Below are positions 1 to 5,904 of a DNA stretch of 30,364 bases, piece by piece. The DNA is from Methanobacteriota archaeon (GTDB lineage: Archaea; Thermoplasmatota; Poseidoniia; Poseidoniales; SP79), in NCBI GenBank assembly GCA_002715545.1, contig PAZI01000016.1, forward strand, positions 7,093-37,456. The letters are read 5' to 3'. Numbering within the stretch: position 1 is the first letter of the stretch; each line of letters begins with the position of its first letter. Below the pieces are notes generated by a model. The model made no database searches. It was not told where the DNA came from and was given only the letters and a program-made list of their open reading frames with translations. A program made the translations under genes and the position numbers.

Positions 1-65
1 GTTTTAGTTTTCCCTTTTAAATAATTAACTTCTGTTTTTTTGGGTCTGCCTTTTTTCTTTTGCAT
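1..65 (-). CDS. Small basic protein, N-terminus only (runs off left end)
   Basis: The first 21 codons of a leftward gene are visible. The start ATG (bases 63-65) directly abuts the stop codon of the nuclease gene upstream (66-68), so it belongs to the cro-nuclease operon. The protein begins MQKKKGRPKKTEV, a lysine-rich stretch with a GRP core like an AT-hook, which suggests nucleic-acid binding. Similar basic N-termini occur on phage small terminase subunits and on small DNA-binding proteins, but too little is visible to choose between them. No function is assigned. Confidence 0.55.
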   Translation of the reverse strand, partial: MQKKKGRPKKTEVNYLKGKTK

Positions 66-371
66 TTACTTAACTCCTATCCAGTTCGATAAAGTTTGAA
101 CCACTAACGGCTCCTGGCGATCTCGCCATAAAACCAGGAGATCATTTTCTCCCAGCCATCTCTCTAATTGTACAAAGCCAGATCCGTTTGCCCTGGCTTT
201 TAATTCTGCAACAAGTGGCTGTTCACTTTTGCCATTAATATAAATATCAACATCACCAGAAAAACGTCCTCCAGCTGCACCAGATAGGGGAACACGCTCT
301 GCATGAATGTTATTATCCTTGAAGATATTAACCAGCTCACGTTCCCTTCTAGCTCCTTTGTCCCTGGACAT
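66..371 (-). CDS. PD-(D/E)XK nuclease, Holliday-junction-resolvase-like
   Basis: A 101-residue protein starting MSRDKGARRERELV. Residues E11, D40 (in FSGDVDIYI) and E56-x-K58 (VAELKAR) are laid out as in small archaeal-type Holliday junction resolvases and related phage PD-(D/E)XK nucleases. The basic N-terminus with an early glutamate, the RVPLSGAAGGRFSGDVD region and the ExK strand are typical. It probably cuts branched DNA formed during replication, recombination or packaging. An in-frame ATG exists 15 bases upstream (386), but I chose 371 because it follows the cro stop by one base (TAA-A-ATG), which indicates coupling. It is the second gene of the leftward early operon. Catalytic fold is well supported; the exact substrate is inferred. 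Confidence 0.8.
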   Translation of the reverse strand: MSRDKGARRERELVNIFKDNNIHAERVPLSGAAGGRFSGDVDIYINGKSEQPLVAELKARANGSGFVQLERWLGENDLLVLWRDRQEPLVVQTLSNWIGVK

Positions 372-372
372 T

Positions 373-594
373 TTACCCACTGGCATCTCTCATATAAAAA
401 TCATTAGGCATAACAGCTCCTCCAGTTACTTCCATGATTCGGTCCATGTTTGGACCTTTTCGTGGAATGAGCTGGTCCTGGTGACCAGGTGGCAAGCACC
501 AACGCCTGGCAATTGTTGCCTCCTTCTGTCCCAGTTTTTTGGCTAAGGCTCTATAACTCAAGCCGTTTTCTTTTCTCCAGGTGTCAAGTTTCAT
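373..594 (-). CDS. Cro-like HTH transcriptional regulator
   Basis: A 73-residue protein with an XRE-type helix-turn-helix across residues 11-33 (GLSYRALAKKLGQKEATIAR), followed by a short tail ending MPNDFY, a pattern common in Cro-type regulators of temperate phages. It is the first gene of the leftward operon and diverges from the CI-like gene at 932, the usual lambdoid switch arrangement. A candidate promoter (TTGACT-N17-TTATAT, 603-631) overlaps a degenerate copy of the phage operator. The -10 lies so close to the ATG that the mRNA would have almost no leader, and no Shine-Dalgarno is visible. I infer that it represses its own promoter and the lysogeny genes. Confidence 0.78.
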   Translation of the reverse strand: MKLDTWRKENGLSYRALAKKLGQKEATIARRWCLPPGHQDQLIPRKGPNMDRIMEVTGGAVMPNDFYMRDASG

Positions 595-602
595 AACTTT
601 AT

Positions 603-631
603 ATATAAATTAGCTTGACGTATTTAGTCAA
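603..631 (-). promoter_or_regulatory. Leftward early promoter of the cro operon
   Basis: On the minus strand a -35 TTGACT (626-631) is followed after 17 bases by TTATAT (603-608). Transcription would begin about at the cro ATG (592-594), giving a leaderless or nearly leaderless mRNA. The -35 lies inside the operator-like element at 616-630. Based on consensus matching only. Confidence 0.5.
616..630. promoter_or_regulatory. Degenerate phage operator between cro and the CI-like operon
   Basis: TGACGTATTTAGTCA keeps the left half of the perfect palindrome seen at 1760-1774 and 5462-5476 (TGACGT-N3-ACGTCA) and four bases of the right half. It sits between the divergent early promoters: leftward -35 on one side and a possible rightward TTGACG-N18-AATACT (615-644) on the other. 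It is probably a weaker binding site for the phage repressor or Cro. Confidence 0.5.
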
Positions 632-702
632 TATCATTAATACTTTTTTTTATATATTGTCATTAATCGACACTGTATAAAAAAATGAGAAGGGCAACTT
701 TA

Positions 703-957
703 ATGTTAAAAGCATTTAATCAACTTATATCACCAAATGGAGAATTTTTTCCTTTGTATAGAAACTTTACTCTGCACAAATTTAAAAGCTATTCATGCAA
801 TGCTAAATGGTTGTTTAAAACTAGAGAGAGTTTAGACATGAAGTGGTCTTTAAGACCCAGAACAATATGGGGTTGGGGTTTAAAAATTAGACTTAATTCA
901 CCACCCACAAATGTAACAAGGAGTAAATTTAATGAAGAGCTTAGGAACATTAAATAA
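703..957 (+). CDS. Small protein of unknown function upstream of the CI-like gene
   Basis: An 84-residue ORF. An in-frame ATG exists at 685, but 703 has the better ribosome site (GAGAAGGG, 687-693, about 9 bases upstream). The protein is basic and aromatic-rich, with a run around SLRPRTIWGWGLKIRL near the middle; I see no signal peptide, membrane segment or recognisable motif. Its last 26 bases overlap the start of the CI-like gene, so the two are probably co-transcribed and coupled. It carries no CCWGG site, unlike most genes here. It may be a small regulator or leader protein of the lysogeny operon, or a non-functional ORF; no function assigned. Confidence 0.45.
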   Translation: MLKAFNQLISPNGEFFPLYRNFTLHKFKSYSCNAKWLFKTRESLDMKWSLRPRTIWGWGLKIRLNSPPTNVTRSKFNEELRNIK

Positions 958-1720
958 CCAGTTAAGTTACTGGAAAGGACAGAAGAAAACGATTATCAAC
1001 CTGGAACAATACGAGAGGTTTCAAGGTTGTAAAAATAAATTAGAAGAGAAAGTAAGGAACAATGTTATGAACAAATTAGTTAAAACTGCTATGGATAGGC
1101 ATGGTTACACGCAAGCGAGTTTAGCTAAAGATTTAAATAAACCACCAGAAACTTTAAATAGGTGGCTTAAAAATAAACAACAAGCAAGTCGTGAAGATAT
1201 TTTGAAATTAGCTGAATTATTAAAGCTACCCCCTGGAGTGGTCCAGTTTGAACCAGAGCCACTAGTGATTAAAACAACTAGAAAATATTTAACCAGGGAA
1301 ACAATTACTTTAGAAGAGCCAGGCGAATTGCATCTTCCAACAAACTTTCCCTCTCATTTTGAGGGACAACGAATAGATACAACCAACCCCAATTCATTAA
1401 AATATGGAGCTGTTGATATTTTTGATATGCAAAATAAAGATAAGTGCATAGATGAAAGGTGCATAAACGCCTGGTCAATATGTGGAGCTGTCATAAATAA
1501 TAAAGAAGTAGTATTAACTGGACGTTTAATGCCAAGATCAGATGGTGATACATTTGATATAACTGGAATGTGGGAAGTTTCTAAAAGTCAAGAATCGCCA
1601 AACTATAAAGGAATCGTTGTTAAATGGGCGTGTCCAGTAGTGATTCAGCTGCAAAAACAATTCATTGACGCTTACACTGATGGAGAAAAAAATAACTATT
1701 CTAATCAAGGGTACAGCTAA
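932..1720 (+). CDS. CI-like HTH regulator (putative phage repressor)
   Basis: A 262-residue protein. The start at 932 is supported by AAGGAG (918-923) eight bases upstream. Residues 1-45 are a basic extension; an XRE-type helix-turn-helix spans about 51-96 (HGYTQASLAKDLNKPPETL followed by NRWLKN). The C-terminal half (about 110-262) has none of the Ser/Lys dyad of LexA/CI S24 peptidase domains that I can see, so RecA-stimulated self-cleavage is not supported. Position opposite cro and upstream of the operator-controlled recombination operon fits a lysogeny repressor. An alternative is an activator of that operon. HTH is confident; repressor role is inferred from context. Confidence 0.7.
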   Translation: MKSLGTLNNQLSYWKGQKKTIINLEQYERFQGCKNKLEEKVRNNVMNKLVKTAMDRHGYTQASLAKDLNKPPETLNRWLKNKQQASREDILKLAELLKLPPGVVQFEPEPLVIKTTRKYLTRETITLEEPGELHLPTNFPSHFEGQRIDTTNPNSLKYGAVDIFDMQNKDKCIDERCINAWSICGAVINNKEVVLTGRLMPRSDGDTFDITGMWEVSKSQESPNYKGIVVKWACPVVIQLQKQFIDAYTDGEKNNYSNQGYS

Positions 1721-1758
1721 ATCAGCGTCAATGTAATAAAAAAAATATATCAAGTGTA

Positions 1759-1787
1759 TTGACGTATAACGTCATCTAAATTAAGTT
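1759..1787 (+). promoter_or_regulatory. Promoter of the recombination operon
   Basis: TTGACG (1759-1764) is a good -35, followed after 17 bases by a weak TAAGTT (1782-1787). The -35 is embedded in the perfect palindromic operator at 1760-1774, so repressor binding would block polymerase. The first gene begins at 1817 behind the Shine-Dalgarno GGAGGA (1802-1807). Inferred from consensus. Confidence 0.5.
1760..1774. promoter_or_regulatory. Palindromic phage operator (TGACGT-N3-ACGTCA)
   Basis: TGACGTATAACGTCA is a perfect inverted repeat with 6-base arms and a 3-base centre. The same palindrome occurs in front of the integrase (5462-5476) and in degenerate form at 616-630. All three overlap a TTGAC-type -35 element. 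This is the expected arrangement for a repressor regulon; which of the two HTH proteins binds is unknown. Confidence 0.72.
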
Positions 1788-1816
1788 CTTCTAGTATTAC
1801 TGGAGGAACTTTTTTT

Positions 1817-2755
1817 ATGAAACCTTTAAAATTAGATTGGGCAACACGCCATAATTACCTACATCATAGTAACCCTATGAGTAAAACAAGGTGTAAAGCC
1901 TTCTTTGATAAGGTTCATATTCGACCAATAATTTCAAACGCCTGGGAAATTGTTAAGGACGAAAGTTCTGACAGTAATAAAAAGAAAGATGCCTGGGCAA
2001 TTCTTGATAAGTTAGATCCTAAACGTAACCAATCAGACAATGCTAATATGTTAGCTGGACGAGCTGTCCAGGCAATATGTGACCTGGTTATTATTAACGA
2101 GGTTAATTTTGAGGATGCATTGAAATCTGTAAAGGAAGAAATGCTACTTAAATATCAGCATAGAGAATGGGACGAAGGGACAGACTTTAAAAAGTATGAA
2201 CGCTACTACGAAGAAGTCCCCTTAGTAGCTAAAAATGCTATCGTAGGATTGACCCAGGCATTGCAAAAAGAAAATAAAATTGTTGGTGAAACTGATTACT
2301 TGGGATTACTTCCAGGGAATGAGCTGCCATATAATACCAAGCCAGATTATGCCAGGCGTGGAGATTTAAAAACTAAATGGTCAACTATAGCAGATACAAA
2401 AACTGGCTGGAGAGCTGCGTCCCTTCCCTCAACTTTATCTGGACCTTTCGAGAAATCGCATCTTTACCAGGTGGCTGGTTTCTGGGCAGTAAATGGAGGA
2501 CTTCCTCCTTTCCTGGTGTACGCTAACGCAAAAGACTACAGATTATTTACCCAGGAAAACTCACCAGAGCTGTCTAATGAAAACCTGGCACGAATTGTTA
2601 AAAACATTATTAAAGAAAATCTAGTAACAGAAAGATTTTTAAAAGTTTGCAGCACTAAAGAACAGTTATTTGAGATGGTGACAACTGACTATTCTGAGCT
2701 TTGCTGGAGAGAACCACCAGGCATAATTAAAGAGGCAAGGAAATTTTGGGAATGA
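1817..2755 (+). CDS. PD-(D/E)XK exonuclease, RecB/YqaJ-type
   Basis: A 312-residue protein, first gene of the recombination operon. It contains the RecB-family pattern: a helix GRAVQAICD (81-89), RRGDLKTK with D183, then ADTKTG with D193-x-K195, then HLYQVAGFW with Q218 (the QxxxY-type motif IV). Such phage proteins degrade one strand of a double-strand end, leaving ssDNA for the annealing protein encoded next to it. The next gene starts in an ATGA overlap with its stop, so the pair is translationally coupled, as in other phage exonuclease/annealase modules. The start is fixed by GGAGGA ten bases upstream. Fold and role are well supported; polarity of digestion is not visible. Confidence 0.82.
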   Translation: MKPLKLDWATRHNYLHHSNPMSKTRCKAFFDKVHIRPIISNAWEIVKDESSDSNKKKDAWAILDKLDPKRNQSDNANMLAGRAVQAICDLVIINEVNFEDALKSVKEEMLLKYQHREWDEGTDFKKYERYYEEVPLVAKNAIVGLTQALQKENKIVGETDYLGLLPGNELPYNTKPDYARRGDLKTKWSTIADTKTGWRAASLPSTLSGPFEKSHLYQVAGFWAVNGGLPPFLVYANAKDYRLFTQENSPELSNENLARIVKNIIKENLVTERFLKVCSTKEQLFEMVTTDYSELCWREPPGIIKEARKFWE

Positions 2756-3477
2756 AGAAAACAATACCAGCTGAAAGTTTAAGTGGAACAACTATACAGA
2801 TTATTTCTGCAATGGAAAAAGCTAACGCTAGGGTCCAAGAAGAAGGCGTTAGAGTAAAAGGTGGTAAAAATTATCTCCAGGTATCTAAACGCATGGAAAT
2901 ATTTAGAGAAACTTTTGGTATGGATTACGGAATAGATACTAATATCCTGGTCAATGATGGTGAAAAAGTTGTAGTAAAAGCACTTATAACTTTAAATGAA
3001 AAAGTTATTGGATCTGGACTAGCTGAAGAAGTAAGAGGTAGAGTTTTTGCAAATTCACCTCATGTAAATGAAACTTCTGCTGTAGAAAATTGTGAAACTT
3101 CAGCTATAGGCAGAGCTTTGGCAAGCCTGGGCATACATGGTGGCGAGTATGCCAGTATAAATGAAATAGAAAAAGCTGAAGGAATAAGAAAGCACCAGGA
3201 AGAAAACGAAGAGCTGCCAGATGTAACAATACAAGATATACCAGATGATCCAGATGTGAGTAGAGATGAAAATATCTGGCATAAAAAGTCTATGCAATGG
3301 ATAGCTGAAATCAATGCTTGCAAACACCAGGCACAACTTCACGCCTGGATAAATAAAAATTATTCAAGTATTGAGCAGCTGCGTGCATGGGACAAAACAA
3401 ATAATAAATCTTTAGCAGATGATATTGAACACACTTTTAACATGAGAAAGGAACAGCTTGAAAATGGCGAACAGTAA
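2752..3477 (+). CDS. ssDNA annealing protein, ERF/Rad52-like
   Basis: A 241-residue protein. The ATG at 2752 overlaps the exonuclease stop (ATGA) and has AAGGAA (2737-2742) nine bases upstream; a TTG six bases earlier is less likely. The middle part carries the signature VENCETSAIGRALASLG followed by GGEYAS, found in ERF and related Rad52-superfamily phage annealing proteins (Sak/ERF type). The C-terminal third is acidic and probably variable. Together with the upstream nuclease it forms a two-component recombination system for double-strand break repair, concatemer formation or circularisation. The family call rests on motif recognition; sub-family (ERF versus DUF1071-type) is uncertain. Confidence 0.75.
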   Translation: MKKTIPAESLSGTTIQIISAMEKANARVQEEGVRVKGGKNYLQVSKRMEIFRETFGMDYGIDTNILVNDGEKVVVKALITLNEKVIGSGLAEEVRGRVFANSPHVNETSAVENCETSAIGRALASLGIHGGEYASINEIEKAEGIRKHQEENEELPDVTIQDIPDDPDVSRDENIWHKKSMQWIAEINACKHQAQLHAWINKNYSSIEQLRAWDKTNNKSLADDIEHTFNMRKEQLENGEQ

Positions 3478-3823
3478 TTTTAGTAATGCAAGTATAAGGG
3501 CAATAGGTAATATAACAGTAGGACCAGACTACCAGGTGAGTTGTTGGATCCAGCCAAAAAATAACTGGGACAATGAAACAAATCAACCAATTCCTATTAC
3601 TACAGAACAGTACAATCAAATAAATGAGATAGTTGATTTAATGATTAAAAATAATTTTCAAATGTCAGTAAATATTCGTGAACGCAATGAAGGTCCAGCT
3701 CGAGGTTGGATAGATAAAATGAAATTTAAAATGTTTAATAACTCAGATGACTTAACACCTGGTCAATCTTCAGCTGCACCTAAAACACAAGGAGAAAAAG
3801 TTGGTTTCCCTGGTAAGCGATAA
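3464..3823 (+). CDS. Possible ssDNA-binding protein of the recombination operon
   Basis: A 119-residue protein whose start overlaps the annealing gene. ATG 3464 is chosen; an in-frame TTG at 3458 lies closer to the AAAGGAA ribosome site (3447-3453) and cannot be excluded. The N-terminal 85 residues alternate short hydrophobic strands (IRAIGNITVGPDYQVSCWI), compatible with a small beta-barrel, and end in a polar low-complexity tail (SSAAPKTQGEKVGFPGKR). A folded domain with a disordered tail next to a nuclease and annealase recalls phage SSB proteins, but I see no diagnostic OB-fold motif. Function is inference from context. Confidence 0.6.
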   Translation: MANSNFSNASIRAIGNITVGPDYQVSCWIQPKNNWDNETNQPIPITTEQYNQINEIVDLMIKNNFQMSVNIRERNEGPARGWIDKMKFKMFNNSDDLTPGQSSAAPKTQGEKVGFPGKR

Positions 3824-4061
3824 AAAATCTATGTTCACTCTTGAGGAGGCAGCTCCATATTTTTATGGGGAAGAGTGCCTGGATAAAGATGGGAAGGTAA
3901 TAGATAAATACAAACAGCGTTTACGTCATGCTTGCAAATTACACAGAGAAGGAAAAGATGGGATCTTCAATTTTAAAATGGGTTCAAAAGTTTATATACC
4001 CAAGGTCGTTATCGAAAGACTCCAATCAGAATTTACCAGACATGATATTAATTTATCCTAG
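3801..4061 (+). CDS. Excisionase-like HTH DNA-binding protein
   Basis: An 86-residue protein. The TTG start at 3801 is preferred over ATG 3831 because AAGGAG (3789-3794) lies six bases upstream, while 3831 has no ribosome site; the TTG start overlaps the previous gene. MFTLEEAAPYFYG followed by a basic helix and FKMGSKVYIPKVVIERL resembles helix-turn-helix/MerR-type excisionases, whose typical ending is a glycine turn, a YIP strand and a final helix. Its place at the end of the recombination operon, converging on the integrase, fits a recombination directionality factor. A simple transcription regulator is the alternative. Confidence 0.62.
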   Translation: MVSLVSDKKSMFTLEEAAPYFYGEECLDKDGKVIDKYKQRLRHACKLHREGKDGIFNFKMGSKVYIPKVVIERLQSEFTRHDINLS

Positions 4062-4200
4062 ACCTGGTGAAATGTGCGTAGTTGTTAATGGTAAATTTTA
4101 TTCAATTCCATACGACCAGGTACAGTTTCAAAAATTAGCTTATAATATTTTAGCTGCGTCCCTCGAAGGAGCTATGCACAATAAAAAACCCTCTGAATAG
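4042..4200 (+). CDS. Small protein of unknown function, last gene of recombination operon
   Basis: A 52-residue ORF beginning MILIYPRPGEMCVVVNGKF, overlapping the end of the excisionase-like gene by 20 bases. The reading frame extends upstream to 3928, but that part lies inside the preceding gene and is unlikely to be coding. No clear ribosome site precedes 4042; an ATG at 4072 with weak GGTGA is another possible start. The stop codon lies at the edge of the terminator hairpin (4188-4205). No family recognised. Confidence 0.45.
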   Translation: MILIYPRPGEMCVVVNGKFYSIPYDQVQFQKLAYNILAASLEGAMHNKKPSE

Positions 4201-4210
4201 AGGGTAATTT
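4183..4210. terminator. Hairpin terminator between converging operons
   Basis: ACCCTC (4188-4193) and GAGGGT (4200-4205) form a 6-bp stem with a 6-base loop. On the minus strand it is followed by a T-run (bases 4183-4188 are A on the plus strand), a good intrinsic terminator for the integrase transcript. On the plus strand it is followed by the weaker AATTTCTT, so it may also end the recombination operon. Confidence 0.6.
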
Positions 4211-4274
4211 CTTGGGTCCTTATATACCAGGAAGGTTAATTACACCCCCCTGGTGACTCTTAAAACGAGATTAT

Positions 4275-5426
4275 TTAGAGAACTGACCCTACTCTTTGTA
4301 GTTTTGCCCTGGTTGAGTTCTCTTTTAATGGGTCATCAATCCAATGTCCGTAAACCTCTTCAGTAATCCTGGTACTACCATGACCGAGCTGTTCACTAAT
4401 GGTTTTTATATCTTCTGGGATCCTGGCAATTAAGATACTTGCGTAGAAATGTCGGAGGTCATGCCAGGTGATTTGATCGTAGCCAGCTTTCTTACAAGCT
4501 GCTTGAAGTTTTTCTCTTTTCCTTCTTCTTTTCTGATAGCTGCCATCTCTAGTTGGAAAAACATATTTATCTGGAGCTGGTCTACCTTGTTTAATAAACA
4601 GCTCTTTTAATTCTGTTACTAATTCTGGAGCATGGTCCAGGTAAACTCTTCTTCTACTGTTATAAGTTTTTGGATCTCCAATTTTAGTATATTGTTTTGA
4701 TTTACCTTTAAGAGCTTTAGTAACATGAACAGTTAAATTATCCAGGTCAACATCACCCCAGGTTAATATAACTTGTTCACCAGATCTTAAACCAGTAAGG
4801 GCTGCAAACTTTGTCATAAGCTGCCAAGGCTCTGACAGCTCATTCAATGCAGCTGTTATAATATGTGGGTCAATCTTTTTAATTTTCTTAACTGAAAGAT
4901 TGCTTTCCCTGGTGAGCTTGGGTTTTATTTCATTAAATGGATTAGATGTCCTACAGCCTTTTTGAACTGCAAAACTAAACATACCTCTTAAATATGCTAG
5001 GTGTTCCTGGACAGTTCTTTTAGCTCTGCCTTTAACCAGCTGCTGCATTATTTCAAACTGGACCATTGATGCTGTTATGTAATGAACTTTAAGATCTGCA
5101 ACTAGCATACTGTCAACAGTATAATTTAAAAAGCTATTACAAACAAAATGAACTCTTGTGTAAACGCTATCACCAACCTCGCCTATATCAAACCTAGATT
5201 TTTCTTCTTTGATATATTCCTGGACTAATGTTTTCATTGTCCATTGAAAGCTGCCACTAGAGTTATTAGGTTTTTCGTTTTCTAATAATTTTAAATATCT
5301 ACCAGCTTCTTCTTTAGTATTAAAATAAGATCTAGGTCCTTGACGTTTACCCTGGACCATAACCCTTTCATCTACACACCATTGCTTTAAATATGGAACA
5401 TAATTTAATTTAACATTGTCTAACAT
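4275..5426 (-). CDS. int: Tyrosine-recombinase integrase
   Basis: A 383-residue phage integrase. All catalytic residues are visible: R214 (TGLRSGE), K253 (DPKTYNSRRR), H322-x-x-R325 (WHDLRHFYAS), H349 (EQLGHGS) and the nucleophile Y359 (EEVYGHW). An N-terminal arm-binding region (about 1-60) and a SAM-like core-binding domain (about 65-170) precede the catalytic domain. AAGGAGG lies just upstream of the start. The gene reads away from the attP at 5521-5760, the usual arrangement. The perfect operator 5462-5476 overlaps its likely promoter, so integrase expression is probably repressed in the established lysogen. Very confident in family and activity. Confidence 0.96.
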   Translation of the reverse strand: MLDNVKLNYVPYLKQWCVDERVMVQGKRQGPRSYFNTKEEAGRYLKLLENEKPNNSSGSFQWTMKTLVQEYIKEEKSRFDIGEVGDSVYTRVHFVCNSFLNYTVDSMLVADLKVHYITASMVQFEIMQQLVKGRAKRTVQEHLAYLRGMFSFAVQKGCRTSNPFNEIKPKLTRESNLSVKKIKKIDPHIITAALNELSEPWQLMTKFAALTGLRSGEQVILTWGDVDLDNLTVHVTKALKGKSKQYTKIGDPKTYNSRRRVYLDHAPELVTELKELFIKQGRPAPDKYVFPTRDGSYQKRRRKREKLQAACKKAGYDQITWHDLRHFYASILIARIPEDIKTISEQLGHGSTRITEEVYGHWIDDPLKENSTRAKLQRVGSVL

Positions 5427-5461
5427 ACTGTAACCTCCTTGATGTTATATACTTAATATAA

Positions 5462-5476
5462 TGACGTTTAACGTCA
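5462..5476. promoter_or_regulatory. Palindromic phage operator upstream of integrase
   Basis: TGACGTTTAACGTCA is the second perfect copy of TGACGT-N3-ACGTCA. On the minus strand it overlaps TTGACG (5472-5477), a candidate -35 of the integrase promoter 46 bases upstream of the start codon. The -10 is unclear. Like the copy at 1760, it is followed by a TTAAGT-containing AT-rich stretch. Confidence 0.7.
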
Positions 5477-5520
5477 ATTACAAGGCTGTTACTGGTGACC
5501 CCCCTATTTCATAAAATAGT

Positions 5521-5540
5521 TTGGTCTACGATTGGTCTAT
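5521..5540 (+). repeat. Integrase arm-type site, left copy
   Basis: TTGGTCTACGATTGGTCTAT matches the segment at 5717-5736 in 17 of 20 positions, and each copy contains TTGGTC twice. The two copies flank the tRNA-like core at comparable distances (about 37 and 118 bases). That is the layout of P and P' arm sites bound by the integrase N-terminal domain. Inferred from arrangement. Confidence 0.55.
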
Positions 5541-5576
5541 AAAAAAAATAATACTTAACAAAATCAATATGTTAAG

Positions 5577-5599
5577 TGGTCGGGGTGACCAGATTTGAA
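5577..5599 (-). other. attP core: 3' end of a tRNA-Pro-like gene
   Basis: Read on the minus strand this segment ends in the tRNA signature TTCAAATC (T-loop), CTGGT (T-stem), CACCCCG (acceptor strand), A (discriminator) and CCA. A CACCCCG-A-CCA end with a complementary CGGGGTG 5' end is typical of bacterial tRNA-Pro. Upstream, the T-stem pairing partly fails and no anticodon arm is present, so it is not a tRNA gene but a 3' fragment. This is what a phage carries when it integrates into a tRNA 3' end and restores it. It lies 150 bases upstream of the integrase. The tRNA identity is inferred from the acceptor sequence. Confidence 0.78.
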
Positions 5600-5673
5600 A
5601 TGGTGTCCCCCATCATTTTTTATGACTGCCTATGATCGTACATCAACGTCATTTGTTGATATTCCTACCATTA

Positions 5674-5709
5674 CGTTGATCTTCGGTCAAGAGCGTTGAT
5701 GTTCGGTCA
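5674..5709 (+). repeat. Tandem 16-base repeats in the attP arm
   Basis: CGTTGATCTTCGGTCA (5674-5689) and CGTTGATGTTCGGTCA (5694-5709) differ at one base and are spaced exactly 20 bases apart, about two helical turns. Such phased repeats fit binding sites for an excisionase or a host bending protein beside the arm sites. Confidence 0.55.
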
Positions 5710-5716
5710 CGAAAAT

Positions 5717-5760
5717 TTGGTCAATGATTGGTCTATGATTAAAAAATGCTATAGACCAAA
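5717..5760 (+). repeat. Integrase arm-type site, right copy, with inverted repeat
   Basis: TTGGTCAATGATTGGTCTAT (5717-5736) repeats the left arm site. Its end GGTCTAT (5730-5736) is mirrored by ATAGACC (5751-5757), giving a third, inverted copy of the TTGGTCTAT motif (5751-5759 on the minus strand). Confidence 0.55.
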
Positions 5761-5904
5761 TGCTGGTGAGAGCTACCTGGTATCGAGGAAATATTACATT
5801 TTGCTACATAAAATCAAGGAGGACCTTTCGTAGTGTTGTAAGTTCACCAGGCAACTCTCATAACTATGGTGAGGAATACTCGACACCCCAAGCACTCCTC
5901 ATAA

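Larger units (their letters stand above)
5427..5904. other. Gene-free attP region
   Basis: No convincing gene in 478 bases. It contains the integrase operator (5462-5476), 20-base arm-like repeats at 5521-5540 and 5717-5736, the tRNA-like core (5577-5599), a tandem pair of 16-base repeats (5674-5689 and 5694-5709), an inverted repeat (5730-5757), and near the end of the late operon an 11-base direct repeat CTCATAACTAT (5857-5867, 5898-5908) plus a 6-bp hairpin TGAGGA/TCCTCA (5870-5901) that may mark the 3' end of the late transcript. A 63-codon plus-strand ORF here (5760-5951) shows no sign of being real. Confidence 0.7.

Noticed and set aside
658..672. TGTCATTAATCGACA palindrome near the CI-like operon
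   Set aside because: Arms are partly palindromic but unlike the shared operator and occur once; not enough support.
1669..1683. A fourth operator-like site inside the CI-like gene
   Set aside because: Only one half resembles TGACGT; the second half does not form a palindrome.
932..1720. Homology between repressor NAWSICGAVI and tail protein NAWAISGSVI
   Set aside because: Short, hydrophobic, and partly explained by the GCCTGG excess; no wider similarity seen.
4226..4254. ACCAGG/CCTGGT inverted repeat as a terminator
   Set aside because: It is simply two CCWGG sites in opposite orientation with a long loop and no T-run.
5577..5640. A complete tRNA gene
   Set aside because: Only the 3' acceptor/T-loop part is present; no anticodon arm or 5' acceptor strand follows.
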